A stretch of 64,000 nucleotides of DNA, taken from assembly GCA_964551015.1 (NCBI GenBank), contig CAZKBP010000006.1, positions 189,130 to 253,129 of the forward strand, written 5' to 3'. The position numbers and the translations under genes are program-made. The notes beneath the pieces were generated by a model. It was given only the letters and a program-made list of their open reading frames with translations. It had not been told where the DNA came from and searched no databases. The stretch comes from CAZKBP01 sp964551015 (GTDB lineage: Bacteria; Bacteroidota; Bacteroidia; Cytophagales; Microscillaceae). Shown here piece by piece: positions 17,522-26,380 of this stretch (position 1 is the stretch's first letter; every line of letters starts with the position of its first letter).

Positions 17522-19063
17522 TCAAAATACCATCTCTATCCAAGTAACTAACCAGTTGGCTTTGAAAAAGAATAGGAGAAGCGGTATGATAAGGATCAGT
17601 AAGCAAATGCGGTCATAGAGCTTAAAAGAGGGCAAAGCTCCTTCCCAAGTAGACTCTTGGGGCGTTTTGAAAAACATATAATAGGGAAGCTTCAGATAGA
17701 AAAACAAAGAAACAGCCGTATTTAACAAGCCAAAAACGAATAAAATAAGCATTAATTGGTTCGGTTGAGCAGAATAGGCTTCCCATAAGGAAGAAAAGAT
17801 CAGCAACTTCGCCGTAAATCCCGCCGTGGGTGGCAATCCAGTCAAAGCAATCATAATCAATAGCGCACTTGCCCCCAACCACGGATACGCTAAACCCAAG
17901 CCTTGATAGCTCCTTAGATCATACTTTTCGGCAAAGGGTGTGTAATTAGCCAACATTTCTAGAAGCAAAAAAGCCGCAAAATTCATAAATAGATAAATTG
18001 TGGCATAAAACATTAAATTCTGTGAGGCAGAATTCGTAGCAGCCACCAAGGGAACGAGCAAAAAGCCCGCATGAGCGATAGAAGAATAGGCCAAGAGGCG
18101 TTTTCCATTTTCCTGCCAAAGAGCCGAAAAATTGCCAAAAGTAATGGTAATCAGGGCGATTAAAGCTAGTACTTCTGTCCAATAAAAATTATTGTTTCCC
18201 CAATGAAATGCTTCTGTAAAAATGCCTGAAATCCGAAATAAAATCCAAATTCCCGCCAACTTGGGAACAATCGAAAAAAAGGCTACGATTGGCGTAGGAG
18301 CTGCCTCGTATACATCTGGCGTCCAGACGTGAAACGGAACGGCCGATATTTTAAAAAAAAGTCCTCCCACACTCAGCAATAAACCCAGAAATACGGGCAA
18401 CGAACTTGCATTGGATAGCATTTGCCCGAAAGCAGGATCATAGATATGTAAAGTTCCACTTAGGCCATAGAGCCAAGACATCCCGTAGAGCATGATTGCC
18501 GAAGAAATCGCCCCAAAAAGCAAATATTTCAAGCTTCCTTCTGCACTTTTTCGGTCAAAAGGCAGAGCAGTGAGTAGGTAAGAACTGATGGATACCAACT
18601 CTATGGAAATATAAATCGTGAGCAGATTGGCAGACATCACCATGAGGTGTGCCCCCAAAAGTACACTGAAAATGAGTGCGAAATACTCTCCCCAAGGCCC
18701 AGAAGCACGACGGAATAGTTTGGAATAACGGCTAATCCAGAGTGTAACCAGTCCGGCTAGTAGGAAAAGATATTTAAAACCCATGCTCGCCCGATCTAAG
18801 ATGAGCATCTCAAGAAACAAACCTTTTGGCTTAACCCCTTGAAAATCAACAAATAGCCAGCAATTAGCCAGCAAACACAGCCCTATCCACAAGCTACCCA
18901 ACAGACAAAGCGATAACCAGGACTTTCTCTTCCCAATTAGATCAAAGATCAATAATGATAAGAAGCCACTAATGAGAATCATTTCAGGAATAAAAAAATA
19001 GAGACTACCTGTGATGGCCTCTAGCTTGGCTGATAATTCATTGACTAGTTGGGTAGAAAACAT
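17522..19063 (-). CDS. nuoN: NADH-quinone oxidoreductase subunit N (NuoN-like)
   Basis: This 513-residue protein has about 14 membrane segments and the proton-pumping antiporter-like domain. Signature segments include YISIELVSISSYLLTAL, SAEGSLKYLLFGAISSAIMLYGMSWLYGLSGT, FKISAVPFHVWTPDVYEAAP, YSSIAHAGF and TGLPPTAGFTAKLLIF. These fit NuoN better than NuoM or NuoL. It would be one of the antiporter-like membrane subunits of complex I. In most Bacteroidota it ends a nuoA-N operon. Here the upstream gene on the same strand is a TPR phosphatase, so nuoM is not next to it. Confidence 0.9.
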   Translation of the reverse strand: MFSTQLVNELSAKLEAITGSLYFFIPEMILISGFLSLLIFDLIGKRKSWLSLCLLGSLWIGLCLLANCWLFVDFQGVKPKGLFLEMLILDRASMGFKYLFLLAGLVTLWISRYSKLFRRASGPWGEYFALIFSVLLGAHLMVMSANLLTIYISIELVSISSYLLTALPFDRKSAEGSLKYLLFGAISSAIMLYGMSWLYGLSGTLHIYDPAFGQMLSNASSLPVFLGLLLSVGGLFFKISAVPFHVWTPDVYEAAPTPIVAFFSIVPKLAGIWILFRISGIFTEAFHWGNNNFYWTEVLALIALITITFGNFSALWQENGKRLLAYSSIAHAGFLLVPLVAATNSASQNLMFYATIYLFMNFAAFLLLEMLANYTPFAEKYDLRSYQGLGLAYPWLGASALLIMIALTGLPPTAGFTAKLLIFSSLWEAYSAQPNQLMLILFVFGLLNTAVSLFFYLKLPYYMFFKTPQESTWEGALPSFKLYDRICLLILIIPLLLFFFKANWLVTWIEMVF

Positions 19064-19232
19064 TGCTTGTTTGCTTAGAAAGTAGCAAAACTAGCAAAGT
19101 CTGGTCGCAATGAAAAGCTGGTTTACGAAAGGGACGGCGTTTTTGCAGAAATCTTACCCGAAGGCTAGGCTCGCCAAGCCATATGCGCGAGAGCACAAAT
19201 TCAGACTCAGCCAGAGAATTCATCACCGATTA

Positions 19233-21629
19233 CTAAATACGCACGCCAATGACCAAGATATCATCTATCTGTTTTTGCTCTTCGTCTCCCATCCACTCTT
19301 GAAGAGCTTGCCCCATCATTAATTGTTGTTCTGCCATGGGTTTTTCGTGAATTTCCCAAATTAACTTACGAAAGCGTCCCATGGTCAGTTTGCGTTGACG
19401 CTCCCCACCAAATTGGTCGCGATAGCCATCCGAAAAAATATAGAAAGTAGTAGACTTAGGCTGAGAAAGGTCAAAGGTATGGCGGGTAAAGGAGCGTTCC
19501 TTACCATTAAGATTTCCTCCCACTTCGTAGCGATCGCCTTTAATTTCCCGCATTTTTTGCTGTTGGATGATCAGCAAGGGATGATGCGCTCCGGCAAATC
19601 TCAGGACTTTGGCCTGTTGGTCAATCACCACGAGGGCAATGTCCATCCCGTCTTTGTTTTGTGTTTCGCCTTGTTTGAGTGATTGGTAAATTCCGTTATG
19701 CAGTTCTTCGAGGATTTGCTCGGGATGATCTACATTTTCTGGTTTAACAATACTATTGAGTAAGTTATTCCCAATCATACTCATGAAAGCACCTGGAACT
19801 CCGTGCCCTGTACAATCTACGGCGGCTATGATCAATTTGCCACTAAATTCTCCAAACCAATAAAAATCGCCAGAGACAATATCACGAGGACGATAAAAGA
19901 TAAAATATTCGTGGAGGTATTTACTTATTTTCTCGTCCAGGGGTAGCATCGCATTTTGGATATAGCGAGCGTAATTGATACTGGAAGTAATGGCTTTATT
20001 TTTTTCCTCGATTTTATCTTTCTGAAACTCGATGGCGTTTCTCTGCACCAGAATTTCTTCTTTTTGCTTATTAATTTTATTATTCTTTTCGGTTAGGAGG
20101 GCATTGGCTCTTTTTTTCTGAATATTTGTACGATGGAGCACAAATGCTAAGAGTGCCACCAAGGCGAGGCCGATGGCAATGGCCCAAGTGATGGCGTTTT
20201 GTCGTTGAATGGTGGCTTCTCTGGCCTTGAGTTGGGTTTCTTTAATTTCTTTCTCGGTTTTGAGCAAGAGATTTTCTGCTTCCTTCTTTTCTTTTTCGGC
20301 TACAATTTTCTTTTCGCGGAACTTCTGTTTTTCTATTTCCTCTGCTTTGAGGCGATTCTCAGTTTTGAGTCTGAGGTTTTTTTGTAGTTGGCGGTCGGCT
20401 TCGAGCTTAATTTGTTCTTGTAACAAGATTTGTTTTTCAATTCTTTCTTGCTTGAGATTATTTGCTATCCGCAGTTTTTGATTCTCGGTTTCTTTCTTTT
20501 CAATCTCATAGCGGGTTTGTATTTCGGCGATTTGTTGTTGAGCACGTTCGTCGAAAACATCTCCCATCAATTTGTGGTATTTTTTGAAATGCATGAGTGC
20601 TCGTGGGTAATTATTTCTGGCTGAATCGAGACTAGCTTTGGCAAGATAAGCTTCGGCTTGTAATGCCTTGAGGTCGTTGCCTTCGGCTGTGAATAGGCTT
20701 TCTTCTAGTGAGTATTCTGCCTCATCATAACTGCCCATCAGAATCTGGAGCTGAGCAATGTTATTGAGCGTGTTGGCTGTTCCTTTACGATCATTGAGCT
20801 TCTGTCTGATTTTGAGTGCTTTTTGATAACTTTCGAGTGCGGCTTGGTAATCACCTTTTTTACGATAGATGACTCCCATGTTATTTAGGCCAAGCGCTTC
20901 ATAATAAAAGTTTTGCAGTTTATGATTAATTTCCAAAGAAGCTTTGAGCCACTTGATTGCTTCATCATAGTTGCGCTTATCCAGAAAAATATTTGCCATA
21001 TTGTTGTAAGAGCGAGCGCGTCCGGGTAGGTCGTTGCGTCTTTCTCGGAGGCGGAGTGCTTTGCGTGTGTATTCTTCGGATTTTTCGTAATAACCGAGCC
21101 CTCGGTAGATAATGGCAACGTTATCAGAAGTAGTGCTGATGCCATCTAATTCCTCTTCTTCTTCATAAATTTTAAGTGCTTTTAGATAATAATCCAGCGA
21201 TTCAGAATACTTTTCCATATTCATGGTCACTAGACCTAGATTATTATAAGCATCTGCTAGCCCCAAGCGGTCATTATGTATTTGGCTAGTGGCGAGTACT
21301 TCTTTAAAGCTATCATAGGCTTTTTCCAGATTGCCTTGTACCCAATAAGTACTACCGATGATATTGTAGGCTTCTATCAAACCTTCTCGGTAGTTGAGCG
21401 AATTGGCCAAAGATACGGCTTCATCGGCGTAGCTTCTTGCTTCAATTGGATCTATCTCGAAAACAGATCGCCCCAAATTGTTCAGGATATTCACGCGACT
21501 TGTATCAGGAGGGGTTTGGCGTACAAGTTGAACTAGCCGGTCCGTATCTTGCTCCTGTGCGACGCTTGGCCGTACGAGATAACCCGTACATACGAATAAA
21601 GTATATAAAAATAGCCTCAATTTTTTCAT
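19233..21629 (-). CDS. TPR-containing membrane PP2C/SpoIIE-type protein phosphatase (paralogue)
   Basis: The 798-residue protein has a signal peptide (cleavage near SVAQ). Seven or eight TPRs follow to about residue 370, then a very long charged coiled coil. One membrane segment (ITWAIAIGLALVALLAFVLH) and another coiled coil lead into a SpoIIE phosphatase domain (about 550-798). Its metal-binding motifs are VDCTGHGVPGAFMSMIG, FSDGYRDQFGG and QIDDILVIGV. It is the same architecture as the gene at 1343-3556, with a longer coiled coil. It probably converts an external or periplasmic signal into dephosphorylation of a cytoplasmic protein. No anti-sigma partner is adjacent. The following gene on the same strand is nuoN, 169 bp away. 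Confidence 0.9.
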   Translation of the reverse strand: MKKLRLFLYTLFVCTGYLVRPSVAQEQDTDRLVQLVRQTPPDTSRVNILNNLGRSVFEIDPIEARSYADEAVSLANSLNYREGLIEAYNIIGSTYWVQGNLEKAYDSFKEVLATSQIHNDRLGLADAYNNLGLVTMNMEKYSESLDYYLKALKIYEEEEELDGISTTSDNVAIIYRGLGYYEKSEEYTRKALRLRERRNDLPGRARSYNNMANIFLDKRNYDEAIKWLKASLEINHKLQNFYYEALGLNNMGVIYRKKGDYQAALESYQKALKIRQKLNDRKGTANTLNNIAQLQILMGSYDEAEYSLEESLFTAEGNDLKALQAEAYLAKASLDSARNNYPRALMHFKKYHKLMGDVFDERAQQQIAEIQTRYEIEKKETENQKLRIANNLKQERIEKQILLQEQIKLEADRQLQKNLRLKTENRLKAEEIEKQKFREKKIVAEKEKKEAENLLLKTEKEIKETQLKAREATIQRQNAITWAIAIGLALVALLAFVLHRTNIQKKRANALLTEKNNKINKQKEEILVQRNAIEFQKDKIEEKNKAITSSINYARYIQNAMLPLDEKISKYLHEYFIFYRPRDIVSGDFYWFGEFSGKLIIAAVDCTGHGVPGAFMSMIGNNLLNSIVKPENVDHPEQILEELHNGIYQSLKQGETQNKDGMDIALVVIDQQAKVLRFAGAHHPLLIIQQQKMREIKGDRYEVGGNLNGKERSFTRHTFDLSQPKSTTFYIFSDGYRDQFGGERQRKLTMGRFRKLIWEIHEKPMAEQQLMMGQALQEWMGDEEQKQIDDILVIGVRI

Positions 21630-22188
21630 ACCAAAGATTGATTCAGAGACTGAGTTTAAATTTTGAGTGCTAAAAGACCTGATTTTTCCTCGTGAGCTAT
21701 GTTAGCAGACATATCTTTTCTTCCTCTAACTTGGGCTAGCTTGGAGTGATGAAGCGACTGAGGCTCCCCTCACTGCAAATCATAGTCCTTTTGGTGCCTG
21801 TTGAACTTAGATTCAAGAAACAGTCAATGAGCAACTTGTCAGTTTGTGAGATAAGTCGTACTGATTAAGCCGGATTTCGTGTGTAATGTGTGAAGAATAT
21901 CTAGTGGTTTGTGTGTCGTGAATTAATCGCTTCACTAGATGAGTGATGTACTAGACTCGCTTATTCAATGATTTTTATGCTGTTGGTAATTAAATAGCAA
22001 GGTTTGTACCATGTTAACCGAATCAAAAGAACCTAGCTTGATCTGGGGAGCAAACTAGGTAATGAAAGATGGGGGTTTTTACTAAGAGGCTCTGTTTTAG
22101 CTACTGGTAATCAGGACTTTACTTGGCATTTTCAAGTACCTGCTCCTTGATTTTTAATCTTACGTATGTATGAAATTGGGTTATTTTA
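21630..22188. other. Intergenic region, nothing recognised
   Basis: This is about 560 bp between two minus-strand genes. I see no tRNA, no convincing ORF and no strong inverted repeat. It presumably contains the promoter of the TPR phosphatase gene and the end of the ferric-reductase operon transcript. Confidence 0.5.
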
Positions 22189-23010
22189 TCAATTTCCTAG
22201 CTCAGTGTAGTATACTGATTTGAAATTCTTGATCGCTACTTCTTGAATTTTTTGGGGATTGATCTTGAGCACCATCCAATCTTCTACTCTTTCTGCTTGT
22301 CCTTCTACTTGGACAGGCAGACCCACGTAGTCTAACACTTGTTGATTGACGGGCTGTCCATCTTGGCCGATGAGAATAAAATAATTCCGTTCTCCTTCAC
22401 CGTTGTTGATGACCAATACGGGAGGAATACCCCCGTCAATACAACGTACGCCACAGGAACGATGGATTTTGCCATAGCCAGGTTTCATCAGTCCAAAAAA
22501 GCATTTCGAGTCCACGATTTCTCCCTTGAGTTTCAGGCTACCCAAGGCTTCTACTTTGCGTTCGGGGCGAGGTTCTTCTAACTTTTGAATCACACTCATT
22601 TGATTTTTAGCTACGGGTACTTCCAGTACGGTTTTTCCATCATAATAGAGTAATTCACTTTCTAACTGAACCAATTGATTTTCCAAACTTCCCCCCGCTT
22701 GTTCCTTAAGTAGGTTGATCGTTTTGTAAGCATCAGATTTACCGAAGCCGAAGAGCAGAAAATTTTGATACTCATCGTTCTCCACTTTTACTCGAAGCAT
22801 CGGAACTGGGTATTCCTCGATGGTACCCTCTACTTGGGAAAAATAGCCAAGCTCAGAAACACCATTGTTAAAGCCTTGCTGTGAGAAAACATAGGCTACC
22901 GCGACAATGATTACCAAAACGGTCAGTAGTAATACATTTCGCTTCATTTTTGAAGCATATGAAGCAGGAGCTTGGTCTTGCCAGCCAATATAAAATTCGT
23001 CTTTTTTCAT
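22189..23010 (-). CDS. Membrane-anchored protein with Cys motif, ferric-reductase operon
   Basis: This 273-residue protein has one N-terminal membrane segment (about 25-44) and an otherwise soluble, probably periplasmic body. The C-terminal half has the distinctive segment IVDSKCFFGLMKPGYGKIHRSCGVRCIDGGIPPVLVI. It carries three cysteines and a His in the pattern CFFG...HRSCGVRC, which could bind a metal or cofactor. Similar segments are known in proteins encoded near ferric-reductase-like or oxidoreductase genes, but I cannot name a function. It is the last gene of a four-gene minus-strand run and follows the Rieske/ferric-reductase gene by 93 bp. Confidence 0.6.
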   Translation of the reverse strand: MKKDEFYIGWQDQAPASYASKMKRNVLLLTVLVIIVAVAYVFSQQGFNNGVSELGYFSQVEGTIEEYPVPMLRVKVENDEYQNFLLFGFGKSDAYKTINLLKEQAGGSLENQLVQLESELLYYDGKTVLEVPVAKNQMSVIQKLEEPRPERKVEALGSLKLKGEIVDSKCFFGLMKPGYGKIHRSCGVRCIDGGIPPVLVINNGEGERNYFILIGQDGQPVNQQVLDYVGLPVQVEGQAERVEDWMVLKINPQKIQEVAIKNFKSVYYTELGN

Positions 23011-23103
23011 GATCGCATTACTAATTACGGATTCTAAAATTGAAAAATGCTCAAACCCTTATTTGAAAACAGAAGGCAGAGCCCATTCTGCGGTATTTCT
23101 AGA

Positions 23104-24138
23104 TCAGCTCTTGATCTGCAAGGGCTCGATTTCGGTTCCTTCGGGATGAGGTTTGGGATTTACGTAAATAGTATCGCCCTCTAGCCTAAGCTCGTAGGTC
23201 GCTACTTTTTCGGTAAATGGCGGAGGTGAAGTGCCATTGTGAGGTAAATATTGATACCCGTGCCACGGACAAGTAACACATCCGTCTATTACCTTACCCT
23301 CACCCAGCGGGCCATTCTGGTGCTTGCACACGTTAGAAATGGCCGAAAGCTTCCCCTCATACTTGAAAACCGCGATGCTTTCACTTTTGACGTGTACTAC
23401 TTTGGCTCTATCCTCCTCTATATCAGCTATTTTCCCCACCTCGATCCATCCTTGGTTCGCCACCAGCGTATGATTGTCTATCTTGCTTTGCTTGAATCCT
23501 GCCACCAGATGTAAGCCTATGATCATGACCATCCCTCCGCCGAGCAGGGCGACCAATACTGGAGAAGTCTCGACTTGAAAAGCCCCCAACATTACGTGCA
23601 TAATGACTAGGCCATAAGCCACGTAGACCATCATATGCAATCCTTTCCAGACCTTTGGGCTTAGATTTTTGAGCCAATAATCATGACTGGTGGCCGCCAT
23701 CAGAAAAAGAATAACCAAGGCAGAAAAGCCCAGCGTTTGATAAGGGAAATTTACAAAAGAATCATAACGCAAATTAGAAATAAAGATGGAGTAAACCGGA
23801 TTCACATTACCGAAGCCGTGAAACCAGATCATCGAGAAAATACCGTGTACGGCCGCGATCAAAAACATCGTAACGCCTAAATGCCGACGATTGTAAAGTA
23901 GGGGCAAGAAACGCTCATCTAATCTTGCCAGAGGGCCGATGGCCAAAATCACGTGGAGCATTAAAATAGCAAGCGTCGCCGTGGCTCGGATAATGAGCGT
24001 CTGTGGCGTGATGTTAGGGTGAAAAACGGCATTTAGGCCAATGAATAAGCTTAAATAGAGCACAATCAAGCCCAGCATGATGAAATCGTATCTTTTTTTC
24101 TGGCGGTTCCAAAGTACAGGTTTATAACCAACGGCCAT
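23104..24138 (-). CDS. Ferric-reductase-like transmembrane protein with C-terminal Rieske domain
   Basis: The 344-residue protein has two parts. Residues about 20-215 are a ferric-reductase-like haem membrane domain with six or so helices and candidate haem ligands H62, H86, H98, H168 and H181. Residues about 228-335 are a Rieske [2Fe-2S] domain with the full ligand set C271-x-H273 and C290-x2-H293 (VCKHQNGPLGE and CPWHGY). This would pass electrons between an iron-sulfur centre and membrane haem. The stop is 2 bp from the start of the upstream partner's stop, so it is in a tight operon. The electron donor and acceptor are unknown. Confidence 0.85.
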   Translation of the reverse strand: MAVGYKPVLWNRQKKRYDFIMLGLIVLYLSLFIGLNAVFHPNITPQTLIIRATATLAILMLHVILAIGPLARLDERFLPLLYNRRHLGVTMFLIAAVHGIFSMIWFHGFGNVNPVYSIFISNLRYDSFVNFPYQTLGFSALVILFLMAATSHDYWLKNLSPKVWKGLHMMVYVAYGLVIMHVMLGAFQVETSPVLVALLGGGMVMIIGLHLVAGFKQSKIDNHTLVANQGWIEVGKIADIEEDRAKVVHVKSESIAVFKYEGKLSAISNVCKHQNGPLGEGKVIDGCVTCPWHGYQYLPHNGTSPPPFTEKVATYELRLEGDTIYVNPKPHPEGTEIEPLQIKS

Positions 24139-24140
24139 AA

Positions 24141-24599
24141 TTAATTAGATTTTGAGGTTTTGGAAAAGGGAATCGTTTTGACAACGTGTTCAGCTACATT
24201 GCAATGAAAGAAGATCCCTTGGGCATCGGCAAGTTTGCTTTTTTCCAAGGGGAATCGGTAGAGCCCAGTTCCCCCTATGTTAGCCACGAAGATACTTCCT
24301 TCTAATTGGTTAGACCCATCAGGGCTCAGGTACAAGGTAGGAGCGGGTGACTGAACGGGTTCTTTCAAGAAAAGCTCTAACTGATAATGCTCTGCTTGGT
24401 CTTTTCTGATGTTTACTTTGTAATCTTCGCCATCGATTTCTCGGACGATGGTTTCGTAGGCATCTGGTAAACTTTTGTCCACCAGAGACTGATGAGGAAA
24501 ATCTGGAATCACCATCAAAGCTGCTATAAATCCTAGGGGCAGTAAGATGGCCCATAAGCTCCAGATGAAACGATGTCTTTTGCGGAGAGAAGTAATCAT
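24141..24599 (-). CDS. Unknown membrane-anchored protein of the Rieske/ferric-reductase operon
   Basis: I start this gene at the ATG at 24599 (MITSLRKRHRF) rather than the longer frame open to 24689. That ATG overlaps the stop codon of the upstream small gene in an ATGA arrangement, a classic translational-coupling junction. The 152-residue product has one N-terminal membrane helix (about 12-34) and a beta-rich exported domain. That domain ends with FFHCNVAEHVVKTIPF, where one Cys and two His could bind metal. I do not recognise the family. The stop lies 2 bp before the ferric-reductase-like gene. Confidence 0.65.
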   Translation of the reverse strand: MITSLRKRHRFIWSLWAILLPLGFIAALMVIPDFPHQSLVDKSLPDAYETIVREIDGEDYKVNIRKDQAEHYQLELFLKEPVQSPAPTLYLSPDGSNQLEGSIFVANIGGTGLYRFPLEKSKLADAQGIFFHCNVAEHVVKTIPFSKTSKSN

Positions 24600-24814
24600 A
24601 GGGATGACTTTTTTGCATTTAACCATTTGGGTAATAAAACAATCCACAGGGCCACGCTCGCTGGAAAGAGCAACAAGCGAAGTACCCAAGAAGCTCCTGC
24701 TGCATCTTGGTCAATTACTTTTATTCCTTTGATGACAAAGAAAATAGCAAAAATAAACCCGATTAGTACATATATGCCGAATACTCCTAAGAAAATGGCG
24801 AAGAATACTTTCAT
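24596..24814 (-). CDS. Small two-helix membrane protein
   Basis: This is a 72-residue protein with two predicted membrane helices (about 3-30 and 46-62) and a basic C-terminus (NAKKSSL). Its stop codon overlaps the start of the next gene by four bases. It is the first gene of the four-gene operon that includes the ferric-reductase/Rieske protein, and it may be an accessory or assembly subunit. No family is recognised. Confidence 0.6.
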   Translation of the reverse strand: MKVFFAIFLGVFGIYVLIGFIFAIFFVIKGIKVIDQDAAGASWVLRLLLFPASVALWIVLLPKWLNAKKSSL

Positions 24815-24893
24815 GGAATTCTGTTTGATAATATGTGCTTAAATTAAAAGAATCAATAAAGCCTTGAGACTCTACTATCAAGATTACGTTTTG

Positions 24894-26153
24894 TTAAGAA
24901 GTTGTAGAGCCGATGGGAAGCCTTTTTACCAAGCCCCCAATGGTCAGCCCTTGTACTACGATCGAGAAAACCACCACAATGTAGGTCATCGTTACGACCA
25001 AATCTCGTGGCATTTCCTGAGTCAGGGTTAGTGCTAAGGCGACGGAAATACCTCCTCGCAATCCTCCCCAAGTCAAAAGCGCAATGGTACTACGCACGGA
25101 TTTTCCATGACGCAACCTAGTGAGAGGCAATGGAATTAATACGGAAAGTAATCTTGACAAAAGTACAATTGGAATAGCCAAAAGGCCGATTAATACATAA
25201 TTAAAATCCCAAGTAACCGTCAGTAATACTAACCCGATTAATAAGAAAAGAATGGCATTCATAATTTCATCTATCATCTCCCAGAAGTGATCCACCGGGG
25301 GGCGAGCTACTTCCTGATCTGATTTTTCACGTAAGGCTCCAATCACGAGTCCAGCCATCACCACGGCCAAGGGGCCTGATACATGAATCAAACTGGCCAG
25401 AGAATAGCCTCCCATCACCACCGCCAAGGTAATCATCACGTCCACTACATCGGCATCCACACTCTTGATGAGCCAGTAGCCCACGTAGCCCAAAACCAAA
25501 CCAAATAACACGCCACCCAAAGCTTCTTCCAGGAAAAGATTCAAGATTTCAGAGGCGCCTACTTCGCCCATTTCCGCGATCTCGAAAATACTGAGGAAAA
25601 CCACCACGGCCACTCCGTCGTTTAAGAGCGATTCTCCTGCAATATCCACCTCGATTTGCTTTGGGACATTTGCTTCCTTAAGAATAGCCAGTACTGCAAT
25701 CGGGTCAGTGGGTGAAATCAACGCGCCAAATAAAAGACAATGGATGAAAGCCAAGGGAACGCCCAGCATACTACAAACTCCATATATCATTCCTCCCACC
25801 AAGAAAGTAGAAATCAGAACGCCTAGCGTGGCATACACCAGTACAATTCCTTTTTCTTTGATTAGCGTATTTGTATCCGTATGGAAAGCCCCTGCGAAAA
25901 TCAAGAAACTCAACATCACCTCGAGTAATATTCTCGAGAAGTCTACACCATCCACAGCACTCCGAGCAGATTCGAAAAAACTGGGTACAAACGTCCCGAT
26001 CAGAATGACAGAGATCGAACTCAAAAGCGCGATCAACATCACCCCGATGGTAGCGGGCAACTTCAGGTATTTATAGTTTATGTAGCTAAAGAGTGCCGCT
26101 AAGGCAATCAGGATAGCAAAAGAATCAAATAAATTCATAATTATACTGATCAA
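24894..26153 (-). CDS. Cation:proton antiporter (CPA1/NhaP type)
   Basis: This 419-residue polytopic membrane protein has about 12 helices. CPA1 hallmarks are LFGALISPTDPIAVLAILKEA, the ESLLNDGVAVVVFL segment with the ion-binding N-D pair, and TWGGLRGGISVALAL near the C-terminus. It exchanges Na+ or K+ for protons across the inner membrane and is used for pH and salt homeostasis. There is no cytosolic C-terminal tail. It lies between the ferric-reductase operon (79 bp downstream) and the Rieske enzymes (227 bp upstream). Confidence 0.93.
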   Translation of the reverse strand: MISIIMNLFDSFAILIALAALFSYINYKYLKLPATIGVMLIALLSSISVILIGTFVPSFFESARSAVDGVDFSRILLEVMLSFLIFAGAFHTDTNTLIKEKGIVLVYATLGVLISTFLVGGMIYGVCSMLGVPLAFIHCLLFGALISPTDPIAVLAILKEANVPKQIEVDIAGESLLNDGVAVVVFLSIFEIAEMGEVGASEILNLFLEEALGGVLFGLVLGYVGYWLIKSVDADVVDVMITLAVVMGGYSLASLIHVSGPLAVVMAGLVIGALREKSDQEVARPPVDHFWEMIDEIMNAILFLLIGLVLLTVTWDFNYVLIGLLAIPIVLLSRLLSVLIPLPLTRLRHGKSVRSTIALLTWGGLRGGISVALALTLTQEMPRDLVVTMTYIVVVFSIVVQGLTIGGLVKRLPIGSTTS

Positions 26154-26380
26154 TTAAGTATTTAGTCAATATTGGTTTGAGCTATTTTTTATGTAAATAT
26201 CTGAAAACCAACATATTGAAAACTAATAATGTAAACTACTTTAAGTTTTTGTCTTTATGATCCTCTAAAAAAGGCAATTTTAATCAGGAATAACTTGAAC
26301 TAATTTTAGTAGACTACTTATTATTGAACAGTTATTACTTATTTCTAATTATAAAAAGTATCATGATGGCTACTCACTGA

